Shown piece by piece: positions 33,001-48,000 of a stretch of 64,000 nucleotides of DNA (within the stretch, counting starts at the first letter, position 1; each line of letters begins with the position of its first letter). Below the pieces are notes generated by a model. It ran no database searches and was not told the DNA's origin. It worked only from the letters and a program-made list of their open reading frames with translations. Both the position numbers and the translations under genes were made by a program. The DNA is from Pycnopodia helianthoides (Eukaryota > Echinodermata > Asteroidea > Forcipulatida > Asteriidae), in the NCBI GenBank assembly GCA_032158295.1, contig CM063247.1, positions 22,977,876 through 23,041,875 on the forward strand, read 5' to 3'.

Positions 33001-36000
33001 AAACATTTTGCAAAGTTTTTATCAAAATCTCTTACAGAGTTTTAACCTTCAAAATTAAAATAATTTCCACTTTAAGTAAGATTTGAAACTTTGGGAGTAC
33101 AATTATATAGTGAGGTTTGCAGAGACACCATGTACATAAAACTTCTTTTCGAGTGGTTCTGAAAAGAACCACACAATAAGTGTTGTTGGTGGTTCTGAAA
33201 AGAACCACACAACTTATTGTGTGGTTCTTTTCAGAACCACTCATAAAGAGAGTTTTATGCACATGGTGTCTCCGCACAAACCTTACCATTGATTTCCACT
33301 TTGACAAAAAACATAATTTTATTTCAACTGGATGACTTGAAACTGCTCACCTTTCTGACAGGGTATAATCGTGTTCATTACCCAAGCCAGAGTCTTCTCT
33401 ACTATGGGTTACACACAGACCCTCTATACCCAGGGTGGGTGAACCTTGATGGGTGGGTGGGTATCTCTGGGTGTGTCTATCATGGGTTCCATTAGTGTGG
33501 ATGGATGGAACTGTTGTATGGTTATGAAGTCTTTGGTTCTAGATAAAAAGCAAGAGGGAATTATTCATTAGTACCTGTGTGAAAAGAAAAATCTTTTGAA
33601 ACAAAATTCCCTGAACAAAAATAATTAATAATACAAATTATAAATATTATGTTTTAATCAATTATTTTTTGTAAACCTTGCTATTTGTCAGGTACATGAT
33701 CATTTCAGGATTACAAACTCTTGCTGCTGGAGGGGGGAGGGGAAGTGTAACATTCTAAAATGTTCAATTTAAAATTTCATAACAGAGCTTTTTTCTTTTC
33801 TTATATAAACACAGTTAAACACTTTTCTGATGGTAATCGGCTATTGTATTGACTCAATACTTAAAAGAACTCTTCAAAAATTACTTCCTCTCTTCACATT
33901 TCTTTAACCTTTTTTTTGACAGAGTACTAACTTAGAGTTAATTTTTTTAGAAATGTTTTCATCAAATGAGAGTCATTTTGTTAGAACTAAGATAACACGG
34001 AAAGTGTAATGATAGGAACAGAACTTTTTATAACAAACACTCAGGGATTTCAAAAATCATTAAAATAAACTGAACTAAATGAGAACTTGATCATTCATTC
34101 TGATATTCGTATTCATTATTTGAGAAAACATAATTATCTATTGTATACTGTTTACAAAGCAAAAGGACATATGGTATAAATGTGTTTATTTTTTCAGTTA
34201 ATGGCCTGATGTTTCAACCCTAGCAGGGTCTTTCCCCAAGTCTAAATTGTTATTTTTTTTTAGCCATCAAGAAAGACTCTGCTAGGGTCAAACCGTCAGG
34301 CCATTACTATTTATTGTATTTATTTATTTGTTCCGCTATGATTATTTTAATTATATTTAAACTTGATTTTGTGATCCTAGGTAACTAATATGTAATGTAA
34401 GATACAAAATAATCTTCATGAAAACTAAACTTTCTAGTTGAAATAGACATAAATTTGTCGTTACCTGGTTTGTATTAATTTGATGACGACCACCAAATAA
34501 CCCTCCACCAGAAGTTAAATATCCAGAAGGAGAGCTTCCATTTATATCACCATTCTGTATCAAAACATCGCCCCTCTTATCTGGATCACCCCTACTATCT
34601 AGTTGAGTATCCTTGACTTTGTGTGGTGGATCAATCCGGCGGTTGGCTCCATTTTGGGAATAAGGGGGTGGTGGGGTGCCATCTGGCTTTCTAAATTGTC
34701 TTGTAGAACGCTCACTGGCAGTGCTGGAATTAAGAAAGTGTTATGAACGGTAAATAGACTACAATTGAAGATTGAAGACTGATTTCAACATACATTAATA
34801 CATTTTGTGGATCAATATAGAAAATATTGAGATTTACCCGTCACTAAAATCTTCACTTTTCTTGCTTCTTGACCTTGAATGACCATGTCGATGATGTCGA
34901 TGGTGACCATTTGTTGTTGTACTATCAGTTCTAGAAAAAAGTAGTATTGACAAATACAGCATTATAAATCTTCAAGTTCTTTGTCTACATTGATGACAAT
35001 TTAAATCTCTCATTTTTGATTAAGTGTTTGTAAACATTTACATCAAATTAATTTTGTAAAAGATCCAAACCTGACATTTGAATATTCTTACTTGGACAGA
35101 AATTCTTCTCAATACACATCAACTATTTTAAATGATTTGTTGCAGTTAGAGCTACAGGATTGGAATGGCAATGCTGTCCACCAGACTGTACAAGTCTGAA
35201 GCCTCTATTCAAACATTTGGACATTTGAAGTTTCCTTCACATTAAAACTCATATACAAGCTTCCCTAATGGTTCAATATGGTATTAGACTTGCACAGTCT
35301 ATTCCTAAATAGCGACACAAAGATAAGTTAACAATAGGCCTTTCTATTACAAAGTCACAGCCCAAGTTTCTGCCAACCAAGGTTGGAAAACTATGGGAAG
35401 CCATAAATACAAAGCAAAAACAGATAGCCACAGTTTGTAAATGCCTTACACAAGTATTCAAAAATACTGTTGAATTTGTTGGAAACAAAGCAACCAATCA
35501 TAATATGTATATTTTTGTTGTTGAAAGTTTGCAGAAATGTTGAATTTGGTCACAACATCTGTACCCGCAATTGAATGTTTTGCTAACATTCGGCCCTCCA
35601 TGCCAACCAGCGTGGTTTGTCGATCAACAAAAGAAAGGTCTACAAAATAAAACTATACAGTACAAACAAGCAAGGGAGCTATGTACAAGTAATGTGATTT
35701 TGACTTACACAACATTTGTGTAGGGGATATTCCTTCTTTCTTCCTCAGTGTACTGTGCTGAGTCCACCAGATCCTTCTTGATATGTTTCTGGAACTCTAC
35801 ATCGGCAGGATTGTCAACATAAGCCCTGAATAACAAAAACAAAACAAGTAATGTTAAAAGTTTGCAACTAAAAATTGTATTCCCAGGTAGTATCATAAAT
35901 TAGGGTGAGATCCCTGGTTGTACAGCAATTACAGATAAAATGGCTTTAAACAAACTATTATGAAAGTTCTGAAAAACTAATCTCACGGCTGGGCATGGAA

Positions 36001-39000
36001 GCATTTTGGTTAAGAATGAATTCCTACCCATCTCGTAGTCTCTTGACGGTAATATCTTGACCTTCTCGTAGTTCACCTCTCTCTATTTTCTTCTCTTCTC
36101 TTGCCTTCCATTGCTCTTCGGAGTTTACCATTCTTTCCCTACATCAACAATATCAAGAATAGATTCAAATCCAACATTGGACCATGTGGATTGGGGTTTG
36201 GGATAAAACCTGTCAAGGGTTTCCCCCTCTTACATCTAAAAATTACCAGCTGAAAAGGTACATTTAATCTTTGTTTCAAATCAATCAACCAATCAATCAA
36301 TCAATTAACTAATCAATCAATCAATCATTCAATCAATCAATCCATCTATCAATCCATCAATCCATCAATCATCAATCCATCAATCAATCCATCAATCCAT
36401 CAATTAGTCCATCAAACCATCAATCAATCAATAAAACAATCAATCAATCAATCTATCAGCACAGAGTTTATAGTGTTTCAATCTTTGTTTCAAATCAATC
36501 AATCAATCCATCAATCAATCCATCAAACCATCAATCAATCAATCCATCAATCAATCCATCAATCCATCAATTGGTCCATCAAACCATCAATCAATCAAAA
36601 AACAATCAATAAAACAATCAATCAACCAATCTATCAGCACAGAGTTTATAGTGTTTCAATCTTTGTTTCCAATCAATCAATCAATCCATCAATTAATCCA
36701 TCAAACCATCAATCAATCAAACAAACATTCAATAAAACAATCAATCAATCAATATATCAGCACAGAGTACATAGAGTGCCATACCAACAGTGCTGCTCAT
36801 GGCACCATGTCCTGCTCCCCCATGCCCTACAAAAATATTCCAAATATGATACTGATGTAACTTTGGTTTACTTAATAATACAAATATAAGACTTCAATTT
36901 AATCAAGACAAGTAAAGCAACAATTCAATCCAATGATCTTTCTTACCTCCTTCGTCTTCTCCTATCATCGTCATGTTTACTGAACTCAGACTCACTACCA
37001 CTGCTTGGTCCTCGAGACCGAGACCTGCAATTTATTCCAACATCAACAATTTACAAATAACAACTTAACCCAAGACATGAAAACAGGCAACAATTTCAGG
37101 GCTGTGTTTTATTTATTAAAAGTAACATCAATTCTGACAAAAATGATTGTGATAAATAACAGAGCTGACTTTTCTGATTAATTGAAAAGGCGGTAGACTG
37201 CGCTAGGTGGGGTGTGTTAATAGTCAGTTTTGGTATTAGTAAAAATGGTGTACTTGTCCCGACCTTCTTTTCCTGTGTTGATGATGATGATGTGAATCAT
37301 GATCACTACCTCCATCAGATGACACAACAGATCGTCTTCGTCTGTAGGAATTAAAGAGCACATTGTGCAGGTTTGAATTGCTGTCTCAATCATACAGTAC
37401 ATCAATAAATCAGTTAATGAATGTTCCATAGATCAAATATGTAACATTTCACCAGTAGCTCTTGAAGAGAGCTGTGGACAGCCGAGTGAGTGAGTGAGTC
37501 TTGAAGATTCAGAGGACCTTTTAACTTTGAAACAGGAAGTAATCCTAGAATGCTTTGGGGTCTAAATGAGTAAATACCTTCTTCTTGAACTATAGGCAGC
37601 CTCGGACTCACTCTCTGATCTATCACCATGGCGATGAGATGGACCAGGTGATTTAGATCTTGCTCGATGACGATGACGTGAGGCTGAGCTACGTACAGAA
37701 ACAGGGGAGCTACCCGGTGGTGTGAACAGACCCCTATGTACAAACAAACAGATATTCCTTTCTAGATTAAATACATTGGTTAGACTGAAAATATAAATGT
37801 TCACAGATTTGCACATAACTTACATGGTATAAAGAAGGTCATGGGGGTAAACTTCCCTCGAAAATGTTTTGCTTGAATTGCTATAGTTTCTAGGAAATGA
37901 GTAAAACAATTAGTATTTATTGTGCGTGTCCAAAACCTGATGTTTGAAAACATATTAAGGGGCTTTTCACTGTTTCCTCATTACCCCAAAGACCGATTGA
38001 GCTCAACATTTCACAGGTTTGTTATTTAATGTATATGTTGGGTTACATAAAGTGTGGATACTAGTCTTTGAAAATTACCAATGTTGTACATGTGCTTTAA
38101 GAATGATGAAAGGTTAAGTTAAATACTGTACACCAATGTAGCATCTCATCATCACAATAAGAAAGGTAACTTACATCCTGGCTTGCTCTGCATCTTCCCA
38201 AGGTACAGAGCGTGTGCTCATTCCTGAGGTGGGACTGTCTCGTCCACTTTGCCTTCGGTGAGACGATAACCTGTAATAACCAATGGAATGATTGAAGAAC
38301 AACACCTCAATAAAAAGCAGACACTTTTAAAATCAGTGTGAAATAAACACACTAGAATTGCCTTAGAAAGAAATGGCTTGGTCTCATCTTGGGGTAACAG
38401 AACCATTCAAACTATAAGACTGTTTTAAAGTGGGTTAAAGGCAGTGGATACTTTTGGTATTTACTCAAGAAAGACATTGTCATAAAAACTTACTTGGTAA
38501 GGAGACTTGAAAGCTGCTGATAGTATAAAACATGGTGAGAAACGACTCCCTCTGAGGTGGTGTAGTTTTTGAGAAAGAGGTAATTTCTCACTAAAATATT
38601 TGAATCTGAGAATGACTTCAGGCATGAAGCCTTTTTCAGCCATTTGAAAGCACACAATTCTAGGCAACAAGGGTGTTTTATCTTTCATTATTTTCTTGTA
38701 ACTTCGATTAATTTAAGCCCAAATTTTCACAGGTCTGTGATTTTATGCACATGTTGGGATTAACCAAGTGAGGATACTAGTCTTTGACAATTACCAAAAG
38801 TATATCCTGCCTTTAAAGAAAGTTGACAAGCATAAAACAATTGACAACTGAAGGCAATAAACAAAATATTAATTAGGATAGGTTCAAGGAATCCAATGGA
38901 TTCGGATGCAAAAGTAAGAAGCAACTAAATATTTTGAGAATGTGGAAGCCGGGTAAGACATTTATGAGCTATCTTGTTAAACTGTTGTCTCCTTTCAACA

Positions 39001-42000
39001 GAATATAATGATGACATTGATTTCAGGAATTAGCAGTTAATCTTTACCTGTGAGCAGGTTGAGGGGATAATCTCAATAAGATACCATTAGGACTGCTGGA
39101 TTATCATCTACAAACACATGATCATCGATGCTACATTCTTCAATGACATATCAGTCTGTGACAAACGACGGTTATATTTCCGGCTGGGAGCTCGGGTGAC
39201 TTGTTGCTCAGGTCTGCTTAGCTCTGAGGATGCCTCTAGTGCTTCCCTTTGGGTGCGGCCTCTTTATAGGGAAATCACAGGGTAAAGTAATATTAGTAAG
39301 CTGATTACTTGCTGTTGGCTGATAGTTTTATGGTTGTAGAAGCATTAGTAGTGTCCTACAGTAAGTGGTCATGCAATGCACCAGTCAGGCATGGTCAAGG
39401 CCATGCTGCTGACTTTACATAACTAAATTGAAAGTCAGAAATGTTCCAGAACCAAACCCAAGTGGTCCTGCAGTCATCTGTTCTTGCTCTCCCATATACA
39501 ATTGTCTCTACAGCTCAACCTATTCCTGAGGAGTTCCCTGATGGTAGTTAACTGTTGCTACTCAATCTAATAGCTAATGTAAAGCTAAGAGAGATTATGT
39601 ACACAAATAGCTTACAGCCAATAGGCCTTTAGGTAGCATTATTTTTTACAACAGTTACACTCCAAATCCTGCCTCTGAATTCACCAAAATCTGATGGATG
39701 ATTGCAAAGCCAAACTCAATTAAATTAGCTGACAAATGGCTGCCTCGATCATGATGTACGATCATAAGCAACAACTCAAAAGAAGAAAAGGCAATTAAAT
39801 TACCATGATGCTGAATGATTCTGATTGAATCTTGGGAGGGGGAGGGGGATGGGTGAGGTGAGAGGAGAGGTTCGATTCTTACGTATGTCTGAAGCTGGAG
39901 CCTGAGAAGGAGAGTTTTCTTGGGTGTATGGGTTCATCTCCAGCCTGAGGTAATCTGAAGAATGCATGCTGCTCTACACAACACTTCCATAGATGTTTGC
40001 AAGCAGAACGAGTAGATAGCTTGAATACGCAGTCATCTTCATCACCCTGAATTCACAAAATCACAAAAGTAGTCAGAAACAAGTTTTATAGTTTAGACTG
40101 GTACTAAATGACAAAAAACAGCAATCAATTAATTAACAACACAACAACAAGATTGTCCTACACAATGAGTTCTCCCAGTGAGAACTTGAACTTCTTTATT
40201 CTAAAAGTGCACATGTGTGAAAGTGAATATAATTAACTTGATCTTCATTACAAAAAGCTTCCAATTTATCAACAAATTTACAAGTTCAAAGTGGTTGCTT
40301 GCAATGAGAAAACAGGGAACAAAATGGAGTCTAAAAGACTAGGTAAATTATTGGTTAACTTCAGTAAGTAACCATTACAGAAGAAACATTGTCTGAGAAA
40401 AGAGACCTTCATTCATTGAATTAAACAAAAGATGTGCTATCCTCAGGTGAACAGTGCCCTCTATAGCTGAAAAAAATGCAGTTTACATTTATAGGTAAGC
40501 AATGGGATCTCAAGTTGTATCAAGTGATTACTAGCGGTTGTCAACAATAAGACCCTAAATAGCATAACAGCATCAACAATTAATGCTCCCAAGTCTAGTT
40601 ATTTATCCTGAATCCTTTGTACATGCTGCATAGGGGCAATTCAAATCCAGTTTATTCTTTGTCATTAATAAAAAATGCAAAGTTCCCAAGCTTCTCCAAT
40701 TGTGGTCTTGTTATACTTTATTTATCTCGTTGGTTTTTCCATCTTTGTAGAGAGTGATTTGTGGTGAAACCATAGAGTGTTGAACTAACCACAAGTTTAT
40801 TTTATATAAGAACCCTTTAATTGTGTCCCCCCCCCCCCCGCCCCCGGCATACAGTGTGTTTAGATACCATTTTATTGACTTACACTACAGTCAATAAAAT
40901 GGAACAATTTCTTGAGGTTGGTACATGTACTGTCACCATGGTTTTTGTCTTCCACTATCGTATCAACTTCATAGTTTTTCTTTAAAAAGTTTTTTTAAAG
41001 ACATGTAAATGTTTACCATCAAGAATACATTATAAAAACATTTGATTCAACATCTACAAAGATACACCAGACAAGAATCCTATGAAACAAATTAATATTT
41101 CATACTGATGTCTGAAGTCCTCATAAACCAAACCTTCAGTCATGGATCAATTAGCTGCCAGCTAGGCACAAGAGCTGACATGTTTAACCTTAAATATTTA
41201 TTTAATCGCTAAGCATCAACTGGCAGGAATTGGCCACAATAAGTATCTATAGCCCCCCCCCCCCCAATGACATCTTGACTAGCAATCTGGGCCCAATTTC
41301 ATAGAGCTGCTTAAGCACAACAAAATTATGCTTACGCTTACCAGAGTAAGGTTACCAGCCAAAATACCATGTCAAACGCACAATCTGTGACTGGTATCCT
41401 GCTTATTTTTGCTAAGCAGCAAATTGCTAAGTATTATTTGCTGCTTAAGCAGCTCTATGAAATTGGACCCAGTTTTCTAATAAGTACTACTCCTATGCTA
41501 AGACAGTTTTTTTTCTCTGTGGTGTATCGGTTTTCAGTATGTCAGCAGACACACTAATGTCAAAGTAGGAACACTGGTTGTGGTCTGTCAAGTGTCACAT
41601 TAAACTCAATGAAATCAACCATTACCTCAATATGGCTCATAAATACACACTAACTTGTCAGCATTGACTACTGCAAGCTATAAATCTTATCTCTGTACAG
41701 TTTGACTCCCCAAGTATACCAAGGTTAACCTTAAGTTACTGAGACGGTTTAGCATACACACAAAATTTTCTTCATTTTATTTGTTTTTAGTTTGTGTATT
41801 GCTTCACATCAATGGAACAAACAATATCAATTATTATTTATGTGTATCCCACAGACAGATCCTTGACCTTTGATCTCAAATATCTGCATCGTTTGAGGTA
41901 TTACTTTTGTTCTTCAGTGTACAGGACATGTTATTAAGTAATTCAATATTTAAAAATTGCAATTCGGAATTGACTAACTGGATCGCCACTAATGCATGAA

Positions 42001-45000
42001 AACCAGCTTTCCAATATCAGAAAAACTGTGAGAGTTTCATCTCTGGGTAGCCAACTTTTTGGAAACTGAGCAATGTATAAAGAGGATGTTGAGTTTTTGT
42101 TTGTATGAGTTTACATAAATAGAGTCAGAGCCGAAGTTGTCAAAGAAGTCTTGAGTTTAAAAAAACTGCCACAATTACATGGTTAATTTAATACCGTACA
42201 TGTACTTACATCTGTATTCTGCACCACCAGAGTAAACTCTGTGTCTTTGAAGTGTACCTTTGAGATGCGAGGCCTGTAATGCAAGAAAACAGTTTCTGAG
42301 GTTTAATTTATATATTTTTTTAAATCTCAAATAACAGACTTGATTTCTGAGAATCACGGAATTTCCAATAGCCTTTCGTTCAAATAGGCCTTATGATAAC
42401 TGTCATTAATTACAACATAAGTACTATTCGCTAATTACTAACAAAATACAACAAATTCATCATTTTCAATTTCATAATGAAAAACAGATAACGTCTGAAT
42501 ACATAAGTTTGTTGACCATGGGAGCCAATATATTTTGTTAACCGTTCACAGTTGAGTTGATCGTACTTTTCATGAGCGAAAGACTCTTTTGTGAAACCCT
42601 TTCTACCTCCATGGTTCCACTTAATACCACAGCTTCACTTGACTGCTTCTCAACAGATCAACTGGAGCGTTTCTAAAGAGATTCCAAAGGATTAAACCTC
42701 TCAGATAAACAGTAAGGACAATCGCTTCCTTTACCATGGTAACCACATCCAAGTTAACTGTGCAGGTGATGGAAACCTTATGATCCATAACTGTTGTCAT
42801 CCCAGACAAGCTCAGACAGTGGTACTTCTTGTCCACACCTAGCCCACCTTGTTGGGCTTTTAGAAGTATGGCAATTTCTTTTAACATTGGTCTTATCATG
42901 GTCGCCATTACAGCCCACCCTCTAACCATGTCTAAAATGCTAAGTTTTCAAAAAACGAGCAAGTTGTACCACTTTGATTGCAATTATCACCCTGTTATAA
43001 ACATCGCATATCGCTCCAACACACTTCATTCCTAACATTTGTGGAATTACTATGATACATGATGGGGCTTTCCAAACGAATAATTTGTCCAGATATGATG
43101 TTTTGAAAGTGACAAATTGAAAAACCTTAGTAAAAAGTGCATTTAAATACGTTGCAACAGCCATAAGAGCACAACAAGGTGGGCTAGTTTATTACACTTT
43201 TTTCCGTCTCTCAATGTAGGTAAATTTTAATTGCCAGTGAATAACAACAACACAAACAAATCTCCAACAGTAAATGTTAATGTTAATAGACAGCCCTTCC
43301 AATTCCATACAATTAATAGAACAACAGAACTACCAGTACCACTACACTAGTACAACCAGGTGTACTTTCACAGAGAAAGCTGTGCACATGTAGGAAGCTA
43401 AAATGACTGTGTAACACTTTAATTCCCATTGGATTTGATCTACCTGTTGGTTCCACAGGTAATAATCCTAATAAAGGATTCCTATAATAACCCACAAGTA
43501 TCCAAGGGAAGGCAGTTTGGATACAAGTTCCCGGGAGTGGTTTGTGTGTGTGTTGGGGTTCTGCTCTACTGCATTTCTAACAACCTTGTGTATTTGCGGT
43601 TGAATCCTCAGTCAGGCGTTAAAGTCAAACTGAAGGAAAACCAAGGAAGTAGATTAAGCAGACTACACTTCTGCTTAAACCATTCCCTTTAGTCCTTAAA
43701 TTGATTTGATTCCAGAAGGTCAGACGTCAAGTAATAAAAGCTTTTTTGACAAAAGAGTGGGTAGGAAAGTTTCAGCCATTATTTCGGTAACATAAACTCA
43801 TATTCAAATGTCTAGGTTAAAATAACATTTAATAAAAGCTACCCAAAAAACATGTAACACTTCTTTAAGTTAGTCATGTTTTGAAGGCATGAGTTGTTCC
43901 AAACATGTTTTGATTTTCACCTAAATGTTGGTAACTTGTTGTTGTGGTAAAAAGGATGACCTCAATTTGTTATAAGAATCTCATTCGTTGTTACACATGG
44001 GAAAAGCTTGTACAGTACTTGTACACTAAGCAGCATAATAGTATTAGTGTTAGTGAGTGGAATACAAAAACATATAGCGCTATATTTTTAGATATATATT
44101 TTTCTGTATTCCACGAGGACGCATGTAACAGCGAAATTTATCTTCAAGTAAACTTGATGTGCAGCTTAAATTACTGCAATGCTGCTACGCGGAATTAGAA
44201 CAGCGCAATAGAACAGGGTTTGATATGGGCCGTACAATACAGTTTAGAATCACACTCTTGTTACTATGGATTGAACAATCAGAATCAAGGATTCAAGTTT
44301 GCTTGAAGAAAAAGATCTATGAAGAATGCTCTATAAAACAAGTTTCAGAACTGTAACTGAAAACCAACGGCAATAAATACCTCTTTTCGTCCCTTACACA
44401 AAGTAAGTATCTCAGCCCCTAAAATGTTGTATTTGTTTTGGACAATTTTTGTTATTAATTATGACAACTATTGATTGGGTTCTCTTCAAAATTTACCTTG
44501 TATTACACCTGTGGTATAAGGGATCTGCTATTGTCTGCAGCAGTTCTTAAAGTACTGGGCAGACTGATGGACAATAGAGAAGAAAACAAAAATAAGAAAA
44601 CAATCAGGACAAATCTTACCAATAGTAGCGAGCCACTTTTGTCTTGTTCTTGTAGACCACTACGCCCGTTGGTGTCAAACCAAGGAAGAACTCTACATTA
44701 TTGTCTCCTAGCACTGGATGAAGATCAACTCCATACATGTCTAACCATCGTGCACGCTCAAGAAAACTAAGCTCAGCTTTAGAAGGTGACAAACCCCTAC
44801 AAGAACAAAAAGAACTTTATTTATCATCGTTGATCTAGCAGCATTGGTGAGAAACTTCAACAAAAGTCGCCTATGGCAAGAAATTGGGGTATGGGTGCAG
44901 TCGACTAAAGTCGCCTATGGTAAGGAAGAGGGGGTATGAGTGCAGTTGTATAAAGTCGCCTATGGTAAGGAAGTGGGGGTATGACTGCAGTTGTCTAAGT

Positions 45001-48000
45001 CGCTTGTGGTAAGGAAGAGGGGGTATGAGTGCAGTGGACTAAAGTCACCTATGGTAAGGAAGAGGGGGTATGAGTGCAGTTGACTAAAGTCGCCTATGGT
45101 AAGGAAGAGGGGGTATGAGTGCAGTTGACTAAAGTCGCCTATGGTAAGGAAGAGGGGGTATGAGTGCAGTTGTATAAAGTCACCTATGGTAAGGAAGTGG
45201 GGGTATGAGTGCAGTGGACTAAAGTCACCTATGGTAAGGAAGTGGGGGTATGAGTGCAGTGGACTAAAGTCACCTATGGTAAGGAAGAGGGGTATGAGTG
45301 CAGTTGACTAAAGTCGCCTATGGTAAGGAAGAGGGGGTATGAGTGCAGTGGACTAAAGTCACCTATGGTAAGGAATGTGGGGTATGAGTGCAGTTGTATA
45401 AAGTCGCCTATGGTAAGGAATGGGGGTATGGGCTGCAGTTGTACTAAGTCCTTGGTAAGGAAGAGGGGGTATGAGTGCAGTGGATAAAGTCACCTATGGT
45501 AAGGAAGAGGGGGTATGAGTGCAGTTGACTAAAGTCGCCTATGGTAAGGAAGAGGGGGTATGAGTGCAGTGGACTAAAGTCGCCTATGGTAAGGAAGTGG
45601 GGGTATGAGTGCAGTTGTATAAAGTCACCTATGGTAAGGAAGTGGGGTATGAGTGCAGTGGACTAAAGTCACCTATGGTAAGGAAGTGGGGGTATGAGTG
45701 CAGTTGTATAAAGTCGCCTATGGTAAGGAAGAGGGGGTATGAGTGCAGTTGTATAAAGTCGCCTATGGTAAGGAAGAGGGGTATGAGTGCAGTTGTATAA
45801 AGTCGCCTATGGTAAGGAAGTGGGGGTATGAGTGCAGTTGTCTAAGTCGCTTGTGGTAAGGAAGAGGGGGTATGACTGCAGTTGTCTAAGTCGCTTGTGG
45901 TAAGGAAGAGGGGGTATGAGTGCAGTTGTATAAAGTCGCCTATGGTAAGGAAGAGGGGGTATGAGTGCAGTTGTATAAGTCGCTATGGTAAGGAAGTGGG
46001 GGTATGAGTGCAGTTGTCTAAGTCGCTTGTGTAAGGAAGAGGGGGTATGACTGCAGTTGTCTAAGTCGCTTGTGGTAAGGAAGAGGGGGTATGAGTGCAG
46101 TTGTCTAAGTCGCTTGTGGTAAGGAAGAGGGGGTATGAGTGCAGTTGTCTTAAGTCGCCTTTGGTAAGGAAGAGGTACATGTACATGTATAGCCTGGTCC
46201 CATCAATTAGCATAAGTTGGCTTTAATATGTGCGGCAGTAGCTTATAAAATGCAATCGGTAGCAACAAACCATGTAGGCCTTAGTACATGCAGACTGGGT
46301 TGCAGTGTAACAATGGCTGTGTGTATTACCATTGGTTTTTTTAATACATACAATTTTTTAAATATGAAAAGCTTCCCCTAAGTAGGTGAGTGCCTTAGAC
46401 TATGGTTTGTTATGCATTGAGTGGTCATACTTTATAGAGAACCATACAGAGTTGGTTGAATGATATTGTGGTGTGGTGTATGCAAGGCCATTTAGATCTA
46501 TTAAACAGATTTAACAAGACACACCTGTGAAGTAACACCATGATCCCCCTCTGGGGAAACATCAGCCAATGTAATAACACTTAAGTACCCAGCAGGTGCT
46601 TGCATCATTTGATGATAATTAAACATTGCCAGTAGGTTTAGAGCTATAAATAAGACTAGTTTGGATTCCCCATGGGCTAAGAATGGCAGAGATACTATAA
46701 TTGAGTTATGTTACAGACTGCAGGTGTCCATAGAAGCTGACATTTCAACTAATCAGGTTCTACTCGCAGTTCAGGGCCCAATGTTATAGAGTTGCTAAAG
46801 AAGAGCAAATATAAACAGGATACCAGTTACAGATAGTATACATGACATGGTATTTTGGCTGGTAACCTTATTCTGGTAAGCAAGATTTTGTTGTGCTTAG
46901 CTACTTTTTGTGCTTAAGCAGCTCTATGAAATTGGGCCTAGCATAATGATTACAAGGAGGATTCTCATTGTGTTGTTTTAATTTAAACATCAACAGCTCA
47001 CAAGTCACATAAGTGTTCAAATAAACAGAGTCATTGATCTTTATATAAGCTCCTTTCACACTACTGGACAAAGTTCCCTGTAAACTCCCAGGTAAATCTG
47101 GTTGTCCTTTTTAAACTTGAATCGCTAACCCCGGGGAAAACTCCCTGCTTTAGAGTCATTAAGCAAGTTGATTTGGGGTTTTAGAATAATATACTCGGCG
47201 TTAATTCTTTCCAGGAAAATTGCATCAAATTTGAAATGAACATGAAATAAAAGATGATGAACTTGTTGTATTCTGGAGGTGGCAGTGGAACTAAACCTCA
47301 GAAGGAATTTCCTGTGATGTGAAAAACGGCTTTAGTGTAGGGATTGAGTCATGGATCCTTACGGAACATGAACAACAGCCTAAACACACTGAGATCCGTA
47401 TGAGGGTTCATTCCTATCTAGTGCACTGAATAGTTACTTATCCCATGGAGGAATAAGCTCATCCATAACAGTCTATGGCCCTTTTCGAATTCATGGCTTT
47501 GGCTCCAAAATTGGCTCAGGCTAGCTAGGCTCCCTCAATTATTTTAACATAAGCATGCTTTGCGGTCAGGGTTTCAGACAAGAAAACTGGGCCTGAAGCC
47601 CAATCTGGAGCCGAAGCCGTGGATTCGAAAAGGGCCTGCATAAGGTTTAGCACCTCTGTCTGGTTTATGTAGAATACTTCCATTAATAGTGTTATAACAC
47701 TGTTATAAGAATAAAAGAGTCCATGGTGTTGTGATGAGTTGGAATGGTTATCTCCTTCCAGTCCATTGGTTTTAATATCAGTGTGCTGGCTCAGATCTTG
47801 AATTCTACTCACTTGAGTTTCTTGTGCAGCTCCATGATATGTTGCTCCAGTTCAGGTGTTTGACTTGGGATGAAACGAAACTCAGAGATGTAACCACCGG
47901 AATGCCTTGCTGGATCGAAATCACCAAGCTCAGCTGTAAAAGATCAAAAGAAATACATCCCATATAATTGATTTTGGAAAGAAATGTGAACATTGCTATA

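Noticed and set aside
36473..36889. Open frame rich in NQSIHQ repeats
   Set aside because: Translation of the ATCA microsatellite, with no conserved sequence.
42621..42929. 102-residue minus-strand open frame
   Set aside because: It runs into the MITE at 42839, has no splice support and matches no EPB41L4A region.
44855..46170. CRISPR-like array
   Set aside because: Units are contiguous and nearly identical, with no unique spacers, and lie in an intron of an animal gene; an ordinary minisatellite.
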